From the IMG/VR virus record IMGVR_UViG_3300033143_005875, positions 1 to 54,768 of that record: a stretch of 54,768 nt of DNA; one strand, 5' to 3'. Both the position numbers and the translations under genes were made by a program. The stretch is from a virus. Below the pieces are notes generated by a model, which did not search any database, had not been told where the DNA came from, and was given only the letters and a program-made list of their open reading frames with translations. Position 1 is the stretch's first letter; every line of letters starts with the position of its first letter. Positions 14,924 through 22,558 of the stretch are shown piece by piece.

Positions 14924-15538
14924 ATGCCGCGCCAACTGACCGTCGCCGAGCGCCTCGAGCGCATCCGCCGCGAGATCGCACGCCAGGAGGTCGGCATCCG
15001 CGCCCTCGCCAGACTCTGCGGCTCCACCCACCCCACCATCCGCACCCTCGTCGCCGACCCGCCGCCCGACAGGCCCAACGCCCACCTCATCGACCGCCTC
15101 GACCACGCACTCGGTATCACCAACGCCACGCCCTACCCACAGGCCGCCGACCTCGTCTCAGACGGCACCGCCCCCGCCTGGTGCTGCTCCATCCCGCTCG
15201 CAGGCCACGTCCTCGCCGACCCCGAGAGCCACGTCGAGCTCGCCGACGCAGACCCCCCGCGCCACCTCCGCGTCCCGCACGACACCTACTGCCTCGAGGC
15301 ACGCCGCACCGGGCACCTGCTCTTCGTCCGGCCCGTCGAGCCCGCAGACGGCGACCTCGCCATCGTCACCCTCGTCAACGGCGCCCGCGTCTGCAAGCGG
15401 ATCAGCCACCGCCTCGGGCGCGTCCAGCTCGAAAGCGATTCCGCACCACCCATCGACCTCGCACCCGCACACATCGCCACCATGCACAAGGTCATCGGCG
15501 CCTGGTACGACTGGGCGCCCGCCGACGAATCGCCTTGA
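14924..15538 (+). CDS. CI-like repressor with atypical S24-like domain
   Basis: This 204-residue protein has an N-terminal helix-turn-helix (about 22-44, VGIRALARLCGSTHPTIRTL) and a C-terminal beta domain shaped like S24/LexA peptidases: LLFVRPVEPADGDLAIV, then ARVCKRI, where Lys158 would be the general base. The usual GDSM nucleophile Ser is not present (the place reads ARRTGH). It may therefore not self-cleave and may be lifted by another route. It is the only long gene on the plus strand here and faces the early operon. ATG 14924 has GGGG about 9 bases upstream. Confidence 0.75.
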   Translation: MPRQLTVAERLERIRREIARQEVGIRALARLCGSTHPTIRTLVADPPPDRPNAHLIDRLDHALGITNATPYPQAADLVSDGTAPAWCCSIPLAGHVLADPESHVELADADPPRHLRVPHDTYCLEARRTGHLLFVRPVEPADGDLAIVTLVNGARVCKRISHRLGRVQLESDSAPPIDLAPAHIATMHKVIGAWYDWAPADESP

Positions 15539-15563
15539 CACGCCGCCCGCCAGCCGCTACAAT
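15535..15563 (+). promoter_or_regulatory. Strong promoter for plus-strand membrane genes
   Basis: A perfect TTGACA (15535-15540), 17-base spacer and TACAAT (15558-15563). The -35 box overlaps the repressor stop codon. It should be active in the lysogen. Confidence 0.85.
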
Positions 15564-15584
15564 AGTGGACAGTAGGAGGGCGAC

Positions 15585-15884
15585 ATGGGCGCGGTCATCC
15601 CACAGTCCAGCGGCGGCGACGCAGCCGCCAGGCTCCGCAGGGCAGCCAACCTGCTCAATACCTCTTTCACCGGGATCGGCGTCTTCCTAATCACCGCCGC
15701 GTGCGTCTGCGGTCTGGCGGCCCTTGGCTCAACGGGGCCGTACGGCAATCTGACCGCCATGCTCGTCTGCGGAGGGCTTGCCGCCTTCTTATCCATCCTT
15801 GGCTTCGTGCTCATCCGCCTTGGTCGCTGGATACTCGCCCTCTCCGAATGGTTCCTGCACATGGATACTGATGAAGCGCTATGA
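15585..15884 (+). CDS. Two-pass membrane protein, probable lysogeny-expressed gene
   Basis: This 99-residue protein has two clear hydrophobic segments: GIGVFLITAACVCGLAALG (about 30-48) and NLTAMLVCGGLAAFLSILGF (about 55-74). It then has a basic turn and an amphipathic end. A strong promoter and AGTAGGAGG ribosome site precede ATG 15585. Its place right behind the repressor and its own promoter are typical of a lysogenic-conversion or superinfection-exclusion gene. No family is recognised. Confidence 0.7.
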   Translation: MGAVIPQSSGGDAAARLRRAANLLNTSFTGIGVFLITAACVCGLAALGSTGPYGNLTAMLVCGGLAAFLSILGFVLIRLGRWILALSEWFLHMDTDEAL

Positions 15885-15954
15885 CATCCTCCCGTTCCCC
15901 ATCGTCTTCGTCGCCGCCCTCCTCATCGCCCTCATCCTCCACTCCTGCGGTTAA
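15871..15954 (+). CDS. 27-residue hydrophobic peptide
   Basis: ATG 15871 lies inside the end of the upstream gene and the frame runs to TAA 15954. The peptide has a charged start (MKRYD), then one long hydrophobic segment (ILPFPIVFVAALLIALIL) ending in HSCG. It could be a coupled single-span membrane peptide or a small toxin-like or regulatory peptide. No independent ribosome site is evident, so translation would depend on the upstream gene. Confidence 0.45.
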   Translation: MKRYDILPFPIVFVAALLIALILHSCG

Positions 15955-15999
15955 CGGGCAGACCCCGCCGCTCAATCCCTACTGACCCGCCCTCCCAGG

Positions 16000-17004
16000 T
16001 CACGAGGCGTCCCGCCACCACAAGGTCGGCACGCCACCGCCCGCCGGATACCAGTCGGCGTATGAGATCGACGCCGCAGGACGGCTCACGATCTCGAATC
16101 GCAGCCGCACCCCATACAGGTTCACCGGCGCGACCCCACTCACCCACTGGATCACCTCGTCCAGCGAGGCTGTGGCCGCCTCATCGGTCTCCGCACTCGC
16201 GATGACGTTCGGCAGGGTCCTGAAATTGTTCGTGGCGGGCGGAGCGCCGAAGACCACGGCTCCCGGCTTGAATGGCTCTGTCACCCAGTCGAGATAGAAG
16301 CAGGCCGTCGTCCAATGGTCGTTCACCACCGCGGGCGTCTGCACGATCACGTCCACGCCCACGGCATAGAAGTTCAGCGTCGCGCCTTCCAGCGCCGTCT
16401 GCCGCACCGCGTCGCCAGCACCATCCACTGCCCAGGCGTAGTACCCGTGCCCCGTGTGCCGCGTGTCGTCGGCCGCATAGTAGTCATACGCCCCTTGGTA
16501 GTGTGTCACCGTGCGGTGCGACCTGCCTGTGTCGGTGAACGGCGCCCACGCCGTGCCCGCCGCTACCCCCCGTCGAAAGTAGTAGCGGCCGCGTCGCGGG
16601 CTCTGAGCATCGAGCAGGCTGTAGACCTGCACGATCTCGCGCCCGGCCGCGTCCGCCACATCCTCTTCCGCCAGCTCGTGGCTGCCGCTCGCCTCGCCCT
16701 CATTCGTCGCCATCACGTGCAGTCCGCCCGTCACGAACTCATAGCTGATCCCGTCCCCGCTGTCGCCCGCCGCGTCCTTGCTCCGCACCTGCTTCACCGC
16801 GTAGAGGTTCTTCCCGGCGTCGATCGCCTCGCCCGCGGGCGCCGTCGCCACCACCTGCGCCTCGAACCACGGCCGACGCACCTGGCCGGCCGGCGGCGCG
16901 TCCGCCAACTCCTGCGCCTGCCGCGCCTCGTCCACCTCGCGCTCGAGCTCGCCCACCCGCAGCACCAGCCCGCCACCCGTCGGCATCCCAGGAAGTCCGC
17001 CCAT
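16000..17004 (-). CDS. Tail-tip/fibre-type structural protein
   Basis: This 334-residue protein is the last gene of the structural operon. A short N-terminal coiled coil (LVLRVGELEREVDEARQAQE) is followed by a beta-rich body with many Tyr/Gly/Asp residues (YYFRRGVAAGTAWAPF, GHGYYAWAVDGAG). This fits a trimeric fibre or tip protein. ATG 17004 has GGAG at 8 bases and follows the hub gene stop directly. No enzyme motif is seen; receptor binding is an inference from position and composition. A weak 5-bp hairpin at its end (15983-16002) is the only terminator-like feature between the converging operons. Confidence 0.55.
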   Translation of the reverse strand: MGGLPGMPTGGGLVLRVGELEREVDEARQAQELADAPPAGQVRRPWFEAQVVATAPAGEAIDAGKNLYAVKQVRSKDAAGDSGDGISYEFVTGGLHVMATNEGEASGSHELAEEDVADAAGREIVQVYSLLDAQSPRRGRYYFRRGVAAGTAWAPFTDTGRSHRTVTHYQGAYDYYAADDTRHTGHGYYAWAVDGAGDAVRQTALEGATLNFYAVGVDVIVQTPAVVNDHWTTACFYLDWVTEPFKPGAVVFGAPPATNNFRTLPNVIASAETDEAATASLDEVIQWVSGVAPVNLYGVRLRFEIVSRPAASISYADWYPAGGGVPTLWWRDAS

Positions 17005-17005
17005 A

Positions 17006-19006
17006 TCAGCCGCTCCAGTCCAGCTCCGCAAACGCGGTCTTCGCCCGCGTCCGCATCCGCTTCCCGAAGTTCCACACCTGCTCGCTCACCACCGTTCCCA
17101 TACTCATCCCCGGGCTCATCACCTGCTGGTTCCACACGGCCTCGAGCATCGTGCCCACCCGCACTCCAGGGGTCGGGTAGTTCCACGTCACCGTCACCGC
17201 CCGCCGCTCGCGCCCGTACCACGCCTTCGCCATCGCCGCCACGATCAGCATCGTCCACGTGTCGTCCCGCACGGGGTTGGCGCCGTCATAGACGTGCAGC
17301 GTGCCGTCCGCGTTGATCTCGTCTATCGTGCCAGGCGTGACCCACCAGTACTCCGCGCCCCGAGCGTAGATCGTCACCACCCGCTCCGGGCCGTCGTCGT
17401 CGTCGGGCGCGACCTCGACCACCACCCTGATCCGCTCGTCCAGCCGCACGGCCATCGTCGCCACGATGCTGTCGTACTCATACGTCGGCGGCTCCATCAT
17501 CACGGGCAGCCCCGCCGCGCCCGCCATCATCACCATCGGGTTGGCCCGCAGGTAGAACGCCAGCTCGTGCTCCACCAGCTTCACCGCCACCGCAGGATAC
17601 CCCTCCAGCGCCTCGGGGTCCGCCGGCGGATGGTCGATCCGAATGTACTTGCCGTCCTGCTGCGGATGCGATACCCACACCAGCGGCCGCCGATACCGAG
17701 GCTCTGCCACACCGCCCCCCGCGTCCACGATCGGCACCAGCGGCTCGAAGTGCTTCGCCCACCGCCAATACGCCGCCTGCTCGCTCCCGTCCACCGTCCC
17801 GTCGTCCTTCGCCTTCGGCGCCGCATTCCCTCCGCCCAGCCCATACCAGTCCCACGCGTTCGGCACCCTGTGGTAGCAGCCCACCCGCGCGAATCGCAGA
17901 CGCGCGCCGAACCGATCGTTGCCCTCGATGTCGCCCGCCGACGCCTTCCACGCCGCCTCCTCCGCAGCACTCCAGCCCGCCTCCAGCGTGCTCGAGCCGT
18001 AGCTGACCGTGAAGCCGCTGACGATCCGCTCGCCCAGCACCTCGATTTTGTGCACGCGTTGGCTCAGCTCGCGCACCACGACCGCCTCGCCGATCTCGCC
18101 CGTCTCGTCGTCCAGCACCAGTGCCGCCTGCTCCGTGTTCGCCGGCAGCGTGACCCCGCAGACGCTGATCGGGGTATCGAAGTGCGTGAAGACCCAAATA
18201 CATACCGCGTCGCCGTCCACCCGCACCGTCCACCCCTGGCCGCGACGCCGGTCGATCAACATATTCAGCGCGCCGCGCAGGGTCTGCCCCTCGAACCGCC
18301 ACTGCTCCACCGCGTGCTCGAGGATCCCCGTCTGGCCCGCCAGGCTCCAGTTCGTCCCGTCACCGAGGTCGGGCCCGAACCACTTCAGCAGCGCCTCCGC
18401 GATATTGTGGCTCGTCCACTTCTCCTTCTCACCGAACGCATAGTAACCACCAGACATCTTATCGCTCGAGCGGTTTCCCAGCACGTACCCCCCGCGCCGA
18501 TACCGCATGTTGAAGCACGGCAGCCAGCCGATCTGGCTCTCTGCCCAGCCGTTGTGTATCTGCGCCGTCGTGCACCGCACGCCGTCCAGGCAGTGCTCGA
18601 TGCCCCACGCCAGCAGCGTCTGCCAGCCCCGCGCGTCCTCACCGTCGTCGCTCGTCACCCCATACGGCTCGTACGGCACGTCCCCGAGGATCCCGTGCCA
18701 GATGGGGACGGGGTCGCTGTCATACGCACTCACCAGGCTCACTCGCACGAAGTGATTGGCGAGCTCCAGCGGCAGCTCCTCGCAGAACTCCGCCCGATCC
18801 TCGTGCGCGACCTGCCCGTACCGCCACCTGAAGTACGCCTTCGGCATCCCCGGCTGCGCCACGTCCACCGCCTGCACGGGGTGCAGATAGTCCTGAACCA
18901 CCCACTCGCCGCCCCACGTCTGACGCGTCTCCACCAGCGGATGCACGCGCGGCACGTCCGCCGCACTCGCCAGAGCCACCGACAGGGGTATCTGCACCGT
19001 CGCCAT
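17006..19006 (-). CDS. Large tail-tip / hub structural protein
   Basis: This 666-residue protein is the largest in the distal tail region after the tape measure gene. It has a mixed alpha/beta body with many aromatic residues (WGGEWVVQDYLHPVQ, AYFRWRYGQVAHEDRAEF) and repeated Asp-rich turns (PDDDDGPERV). Position suggests a central tail-tip or baseplate hub role. No peptidase or glycosidase motif is evident. The start overlaps the upstream stop as TGATG. Confidence 0.55.
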   Translation of the reverse strand: MATVQIPLSVALASAADVPRVHPLVETRQTWGGEWVVQDYLHPVQAVDVAQPGMPKAYFRWRYGQVAHEDRAEFCEELPLELANHFVRVSLVSAYDSDPVPIWHGILGDVPYEPYGVTSDDGEDARGWQTLLAWGIEHCLDGVRCTTAQIHNGWAESQIGWLPCFNMRYRRGGYVLGNRSSDKMSGGYYAFGEKEKWTSHNIAEALLKWFGPDLGDGTNWSLAGQTGILEHAVEQWRFEGQTLRGALNMLIDRRRGQGWTVRVDGDAVCIWVFTHFDTPISVCGVTLPANTEQAALVLDDETGEIGEAVVVRELSQRVHKIEVLGERIVSGFTVSYGSSTLEAGWSAAEEAAWKASAGDIEGNDRFGARLRFARVGCYHRVPNAWDWYGLGGGNAAPKAKDDGTVDGSEQAAYWRWAKHFEPLVPIVDAGGGVAEPRYRRPLVWVSHPQQDGKYIRIDHPPADPEALEGYPAVAVKLVEHELAFYLRANPMVMMAGAAGLPVMMEPPTYEYDSIVATMAVRLDERIRVVVEVAPDDDDGPERVVTIYARGAEYWWVTPGTIDEINADGTLHVYDGANPVRDDTWTMLIVAAMAKAWYGRERRAVTVTWNYPTPGVRVGTMLEAVWNQQVMSPGMSMGTVVSEQVWNFGKRMRTRAKTAFAELDWSG

Positions 19007-19221
19007 CAGCCCTCACCTGCCTCCATCCGCTCCAACCGCCCCATCCGCCGCGACCTGTCGTTCCGCCGCCGGTAGCAGTTACTGCACAGCCGCCGTCCGG
19101 GCTTCCCCCTGAACAGTTTCCCGCACTCCCGACACTCGATCTCGACCCTCTGCCCCCGCCGCCACCCCCGCGCCCGCAGCGCCCGCTCCTGCTCCCGCAG
19201 CCACTCGATGTCCAGCCTCAC
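19006..19221 (-). CDS. Small zinc-ribbon protein in tail operon
   Basis: This 71-residue, very basic protein has one zinc ribbon (CRECGKLFRGKPGRRLCSNC, residues 30-49). It starts at GTG 19221 after AAGGAGAAGAGCG. A nucleic-acid-binding role is likely, which is odd between two tail-structure genes. No specific family is recognised. Confidence 0.6.
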   Translation of the reverse strand: MRLDIEWLREQERALRARGWRRGQRVEIECRECGKLFRGKPGRRLCSNCYRRRNDRSRRMGRLERMEAGEG

Positions 19222-19259
19222 CGCTCTTCTCCTTTCCGCTCCGCAGCTTCCCCGCCCTA

Positions 19260-19318
19260 CTGACCTCTGTCCTCTTCCCTATCCCACTGACCTCTGACCT
19301 CTGACCGCTGACCTCTGG
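19260..19318. repeat. Junction repeat family B, locus 3
   Basis: Units of TGACCTCTG and TGACCGC fill the 100-base gap between the zinc-ribbon gene and the next structural gene. No gene is present in the gap. Confidence 0.85.
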
Positions 19319-19321
19319 CTC

Positions 19322-20020
19322 CTATTCCCCCTGCTTATCGATCGTGCCCAGGAACGCTCCCGCCCCAGGTGCCGCCGGCCCGTCCGTCTCCGCCTCGCAG
19401 CTCACGCTCGTCGTGTTCGTGCTGTCCAGCGACCCGTTCCGCGCCCGCACCAGCGTCTTCACCGTCAGCCCGTCCGCAAACGCGCCGCTCGTCCAGTCCA
19501 GCTTCGCCACCCCGTCCGACCTCACCATCGCCACCGTCGCGTCCGCCGCGCCCGTCGGGTCGGGCTCCGTCCCGTCGCTCGTCTGCCAGATCGCCCACGT
19601 GTCCGCCGCGTCGTCGCCGTCCGCCAGGTAGTTGTACCGCGCCCGCACCCGCACCGCGCCCGCCGCCGCGGCCTCCGCCGTGACGTCATACGGCGGCGAC
19701 GGCCGCACCCCGACCTCGTTCCCGCCCGCGTCGATCTCCAGCACCGTCTCACCCACGTTCTCGCTGCTCAGCCCAAACTCGTTCCGCTCCCGAACCACCA
19801 GATAGTACGTGTGCCCCGCCGCCAGCGCCGCACTCTCGAACGGCAGCGTCGCACTCGTCGCGTCCGGCGCACCCGTCAGATCGGGGCTCGCGTCCTGCCC
19901 CACGTACAGCTCGTACCTGTCCAGCGCCGTCTCCGCCACCCGCCACAGCCCCCGAAGCTGCGCCGACGCCGTCCGCAGCACCCGCCACAAGCCCCTGAGC
20001 TGCCCGCTGTACGTCGCCAT
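19322..20020 (-). CDS. Fibronectin-like tail structural protein
   Basis: This 232-residue protein begins with a near-exact internal duplication (GQLRGLWRV, AQLRGLWRV). It then has two beta-sandwich-like repeats: YELYVGQDASPDLTGAPDAT with HTYYLVVRERNEFGLSSENV, and YNYLADGDDAADTWAIWQTS. These resemble fibronectin type III modules common in siphophage tail tips. It may bind cell-surface carbohydrate. Start ATG 20020 after GGGCGGAGCGG. Confidence 0.55.
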   Translation of the reverse strand: MATYSGQLRGLWRVLRTASAQLRGLWRVAETALDRYELYVGQDASPDLTGAPDATSATLPFESAALAAGHTYYLVVRERNEFGLSSENVGETVLEIDAGGNEVGVRPSPPYDVTAEAAAAGAVRVRARYNYLADGDDAADTWAIWQTSDGTEPDPTGAADATVAMVRSDGVAKLDWTSGAFADGLTVKTLVRARNGSLDSTNTTSVSCEAETDGPAAPGAGAFLGTIDKQGE

Positions 20021-20033
20021 CTACCGCTCCGCC

Positions 20034-20480
20034 CTACATGCCGACCGCTGCCGCCAACTCGTTCCGCACCGCACGGCGCAATTCGTCCAGCGTGAATCCC
20101 ATCACCAGCGCCGGCTTGATCCGCGCGTGCGGCATGCGGCGGATCACCAGGCTGTACGCCTCGTTTACCGCCAGCCCGCAGCACGCGACCAGATACAGCC
20201 ACGCGATGCACGGCGACCTGCTCTGACCCCGCGAACAGTGCACCAGCACCACCGCCCCATCAGCCGCCCGAGCCCTGTCTATGAACGCTACCGCCTTCGC
20301 CACCGTGTCCAGGCACGCCGGCACGCAATCGGCCATCATGAAGAACCTGCTGTCCACCCCATCATCGAAGTCGTTGGGCCGCTCCGATACGTTCGCCACC
20401 GCGCCCCACGTCCCACGCTCCTGCGGCCGCGCCCCCACAAACAGCCTGGTTGCGATCTGAACCGGCCCTCTGGCGTCCAC
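20034..20480 (-). CDS. Dual-specificity-type protein phosphatase
   Basis: This 148-residue protein has the cysteine phosphatase P-loop H81-C82-SRGQ-S-R88-S89 (VVLVHCSRGQSRSPCIAWL). Upstream Asp residues (NDFDDGVD) could supply the general acid. The length and C-terminal helices fit a compact dual-specificity phosphatase. GTG 20480 is chosen because AGGAG lies 8 bases upstream; GTG 20519 would overlap the upstream stop but has no ribosome site. A phosphatase among tail genes is unusual; its substrate may be a host phosphoprotein or a tail protein. Confidence 0.75.
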   Translation of the reverse strand: MDARGPVQIATRLFVGARPQERGTWGAVANVSERPNDFDDGVDSRFFMMADCVPACLDTVAKAVAFIDRARAADGAVVLVHCSRGQSRSPCIAWLYLVACCGLAVNEAYSLVIRRMPHARIKPALVMGFTLDELRRAVRNELAAAVGM

Positions 20481-20515
20481 GCCCCGATCTCCTGCTTCTC
20501 CGCCCCCACCACGCC

Positions 20516-21547
20516 TCACGCCGTCTCGAACTGCACGCTCAGCAACCCCTCGACCCTCGGATCCGCGTCCTGACCGTCCACGATCAACCGCTCCAGCCAC
20601 AGCCCACGACGCCCGCCAGCCGACAGGCTCCCCACGCTCACCACGTTCGCGTCCGAAGCGCTCAGCGGATGATACGTCGTCACGGGCACCGCCGCGCCCT
20701 CGCCCGCGCTGACCCTGCTGCTGAACGCCAGGTCGGTCGGGGCCTCCGCGCCGATCCGATACGGGCTCACGCAGTGCAGCACGTCGTCCGCGACCCCCGC
20801 CGCCGCCGTCCCCTCGCCCCACACGTCCCGCTCCGCCGCCGACACCGCCAGCTCGCTCGAGCTGGTCTTCTCATACCGCATCACCTCGCCCGTCGTGGCG
20901 TTGATCACGAACTGGTGTTGCGGCCAGTCCCCGAACCCGCCCGCAGCCTTCGCCGTGATGGCCACCGCACCCGCCGCCGCATACCCCGCGGCGTCCACCT
21001 CAGCGGTGTCCGCCAGCCCCCGCAGCCAGATCTTGATGTTCTCGATCGCGAACGCCGTCTTGTTGATGAAGGCGAAGCACCGGATCTCCGTGTCGCCCGC
21101 CGCCCGCTCCGCGTCGTGTGCGATGTCCCACATGTTGTTGTACGTGTCCGTCAGCGTCAGCGCCATCGTCTCGCCAATGCTCAGCGCCACCGCGTCCGTC
21201 CGCGTGACCGTCACGCACTTGTCCTCGTTGTCGCCCGGCACCACCTTCGTCTGCCCGTTCGCGATCGTGACCGCAGGGCCCTCGCTCCCGCCCGGCGGCG
21301 TGTACGCGACCGCACTCGCTCCCGTCACCCGCACCATCCCCGTCCCCGGCTCGTTCTCCGCCGACGCGAAGTCGATCCGCAGGTTGGCCGGCCCGCCCGT
21401 CACCACGATCCCCAGGCACACCAGCCGCGTCTCGCTCATGTAGTAGCCGAGGCTCGATATCGCATACGGCTGCGACCCGCCGTACGAATAGGCGCCCGTC
21501 AGGAACCACCACAGCCCGTCCGCTCCGTCATACTGGCAGTATGCCAC
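20516..21547 (-). CDS. Tail structural protein
   Basis: This 343-residue protein is rich in Ala, Gly, Thr and aromatic residues with beta character (GGLWW-type turns, NMWDIAHDAERAAGDTEIRC, GEVMRYEKTSSSELAVSAAE). It lacks recognisable enzyme motifs. It begins at GTG 21547 after AGAGGTGAGCG. Its place between two Fn3-like proteins suggests a tail-tip or fibre part. Confidence 0.5.
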   Translation of the reverse strand: MAYCQYDGADGLWWFLTGAYSYGGSQPYAISSLGYYMSETRLVCLGIVVTGGPANLRIDFASAENEPGTGMVRVTGASAVAYTPPGGSEGPAVTIANGQTKVVPGDNEDKCVTVTRTDAVALSIGETMALTLTDTYNNMWDIAHDAERAAGDTEIRCFAFINKTAFAIENIKIWLRGLADTAEVDAAGYAAAGAVAITAKAAGGFGDWPQHQFVINATTGEVMRYEKTSSSELAVSAAERDVWGEGTAAAGVADDVLHCVSPYRIGAEAPTDLAFSSRVSAGEGAAVPVTTYHPLSASDANVVSVGSLSAGGRRGLWLERLIVDGQDADPRVEGLLSVQFETA

Positions 21548-21557
21548 CGCTCACCTC

Positions 21558-22073
21558 TCAGCTTGCCGCTACCGTCACCTTGCCCGTTACGCTCGAGTAC
21601 GACAGCCCTACGTCGGGCGGATCCGGGTGCCGCACCATCAGCACCGCCAGACCCGCCGCCGTCCCCGCGTTCCCGTCCTCGCCATACGCCGTCACCCGGA
21701 ACCTGTGGCTCGCCCCATCCTCCAGCCACCCGCTCGTCCACCTGTAGTACCCCTGCCCACGCTCCCGCACCCGCGCGCGCCGCACCCACGACCCGCTTAC
21801 CAGCTCGTGCACCAGGTAGTGCCCCGCACCCACCACCCGATACCACTGCACCACCACCTGCCCAGGATACCCCTGCGGCAGCTCCGTCGCGTCGTCCGTC
21901 ACCACGAATACCGGATACCAGCCGCCCGGCACCGTGACGTCCCAGTGCCTCGCCGACGTCGTCCCCACCAGCACCCCGTCCTGCCACACGTACACCGTCC
22001 CCGCACCGCTGTCCCACCCCAGCCGCCACCCCGTCACCCCCATCCGCCGCACTGTCAGCCCCGTCACCGCCAT
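21558..22073 (-). CDS. Fibronectin-like tail protein
   Basis: This 171-residue protein has the hydrophobic/Trp pattern of a fibronectin III-type domain near its C-terminus: YYRWTSGWLEDGASHRFRVT, then YGEDGNAG. A beta-rich start is GTVYVWQDGVLVGTTSARHW. It probably belongs to the tail tip. Start ATG 22073; the leader contains repeat family A. Confidence 0.55.
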   Translation of the reverse strand: MAVTGLTVRRMGVTGWRLGWDSGAGTVYVWQDGVLVGTTSARHWDVTVPGGWYPVFVVTDDATELPQGYPGQVVVQWYRVVGAGHYLVHELVSGSWVRRARVRERGQGYYRWTSGWLEDGASHRFRVTAYGEDGNAGTAAGLAVLMVRHPDPPDVGLSYSSVTGKVTVAAS

Positions 22074-22090
22074 GCTCTAATCCGTCCTCT

Positions 22091-22134
22091 CGCGCTCTTG
22101 CTCGTCCTCTTGCTCGTGCTCCTGCTCGTGCTCG
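22091..22134. repeat. Junction repeat family A, locus 3
   Basis: Seven imperfect CTCGTGCTC/CTCTTGCTC units in the 86-base gap between two tail genes, ending in GTGCTCGATCTTCT, an ending shared with locus 4. Confidence 0.85.
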
Positions 22135-22159
22135 ATCTTCTCTTCTCTCCCCTCCCGCG

Positions 22160-22558
22160 TCACGCCTTCTTCTGCTGCACCAGCCACTCCAGCCACAGCA
22201 GCACGTTCCCGTCGTTCACCCGAGCACTCCCCACCGCCACCGGCAGCGACTGCGGCGCCCGCACCTTCCGCACCTTCAGCACCACCACGTTCGCCACCTC
22301 TTCCCCGCTCCCGTACTTGACCGTCCCGATCTGACCCTCGAGCGCCTTGCACGCCGCATACTCCGTCTCCGCGTCCGCCACGCTCGCCACGTCCAGCACC
22401 GTCAACAGCGGGCTGACGTCCGCGCGCTTCCCCAGCTCGCCGAACGCGTGCCCGTCCACACCAGGTCGCGTGATGTCCTCGAGCTGAAGCCCCAGCTCGT
22501 CCACCGTCCCCCGCAGGACCATCATCACGTCCCGATCCAGCACGCTCGGCGTCGCCAT
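22160..22558 (-). CDS. Tail protein downstream of tape measure
   Basis: This 132-residue protein (MATPSVLDRDVMMVLRGTVD start) has alternating beta strands (VANVVVLKVRKVRAPQSLPV, NVLLWLEWLVQ). Directly downstream of the tape measure gene, it occupies the position of lambda gpM or a distal-tail protein. Its start overlaps the tape measure stop (TGATG). The family assignment is positional only. Confidence 0.5.
   Translation of the reverse strand: MATPSVLDRDVMMVLRGTVDELGLQLEDITRPGVDGHAFGELGKRADVSPLLTVLDVASVADAETEYAACKALEGQIGTVKYGSGEEVANVVVLKVRKVRAPQSLPVAVGSARVNDGNVLLWLEWLVQQKKA

Noticed and set aside
15884-15985. 34-codon Pro/Ser-rich frame overlapping the 27-residue peptide, as Rz1
   Set aside because: It has no lipobox Cys and no Rz partner; the composition is explained by the GC-rich overlap.
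15983-16002. 5-bp hairpin TGACC/GGTCA as a bidirectional terminator
   Set aside because: The stem is too short and there is no U-tract, so it is mentioned only as a weak feature.
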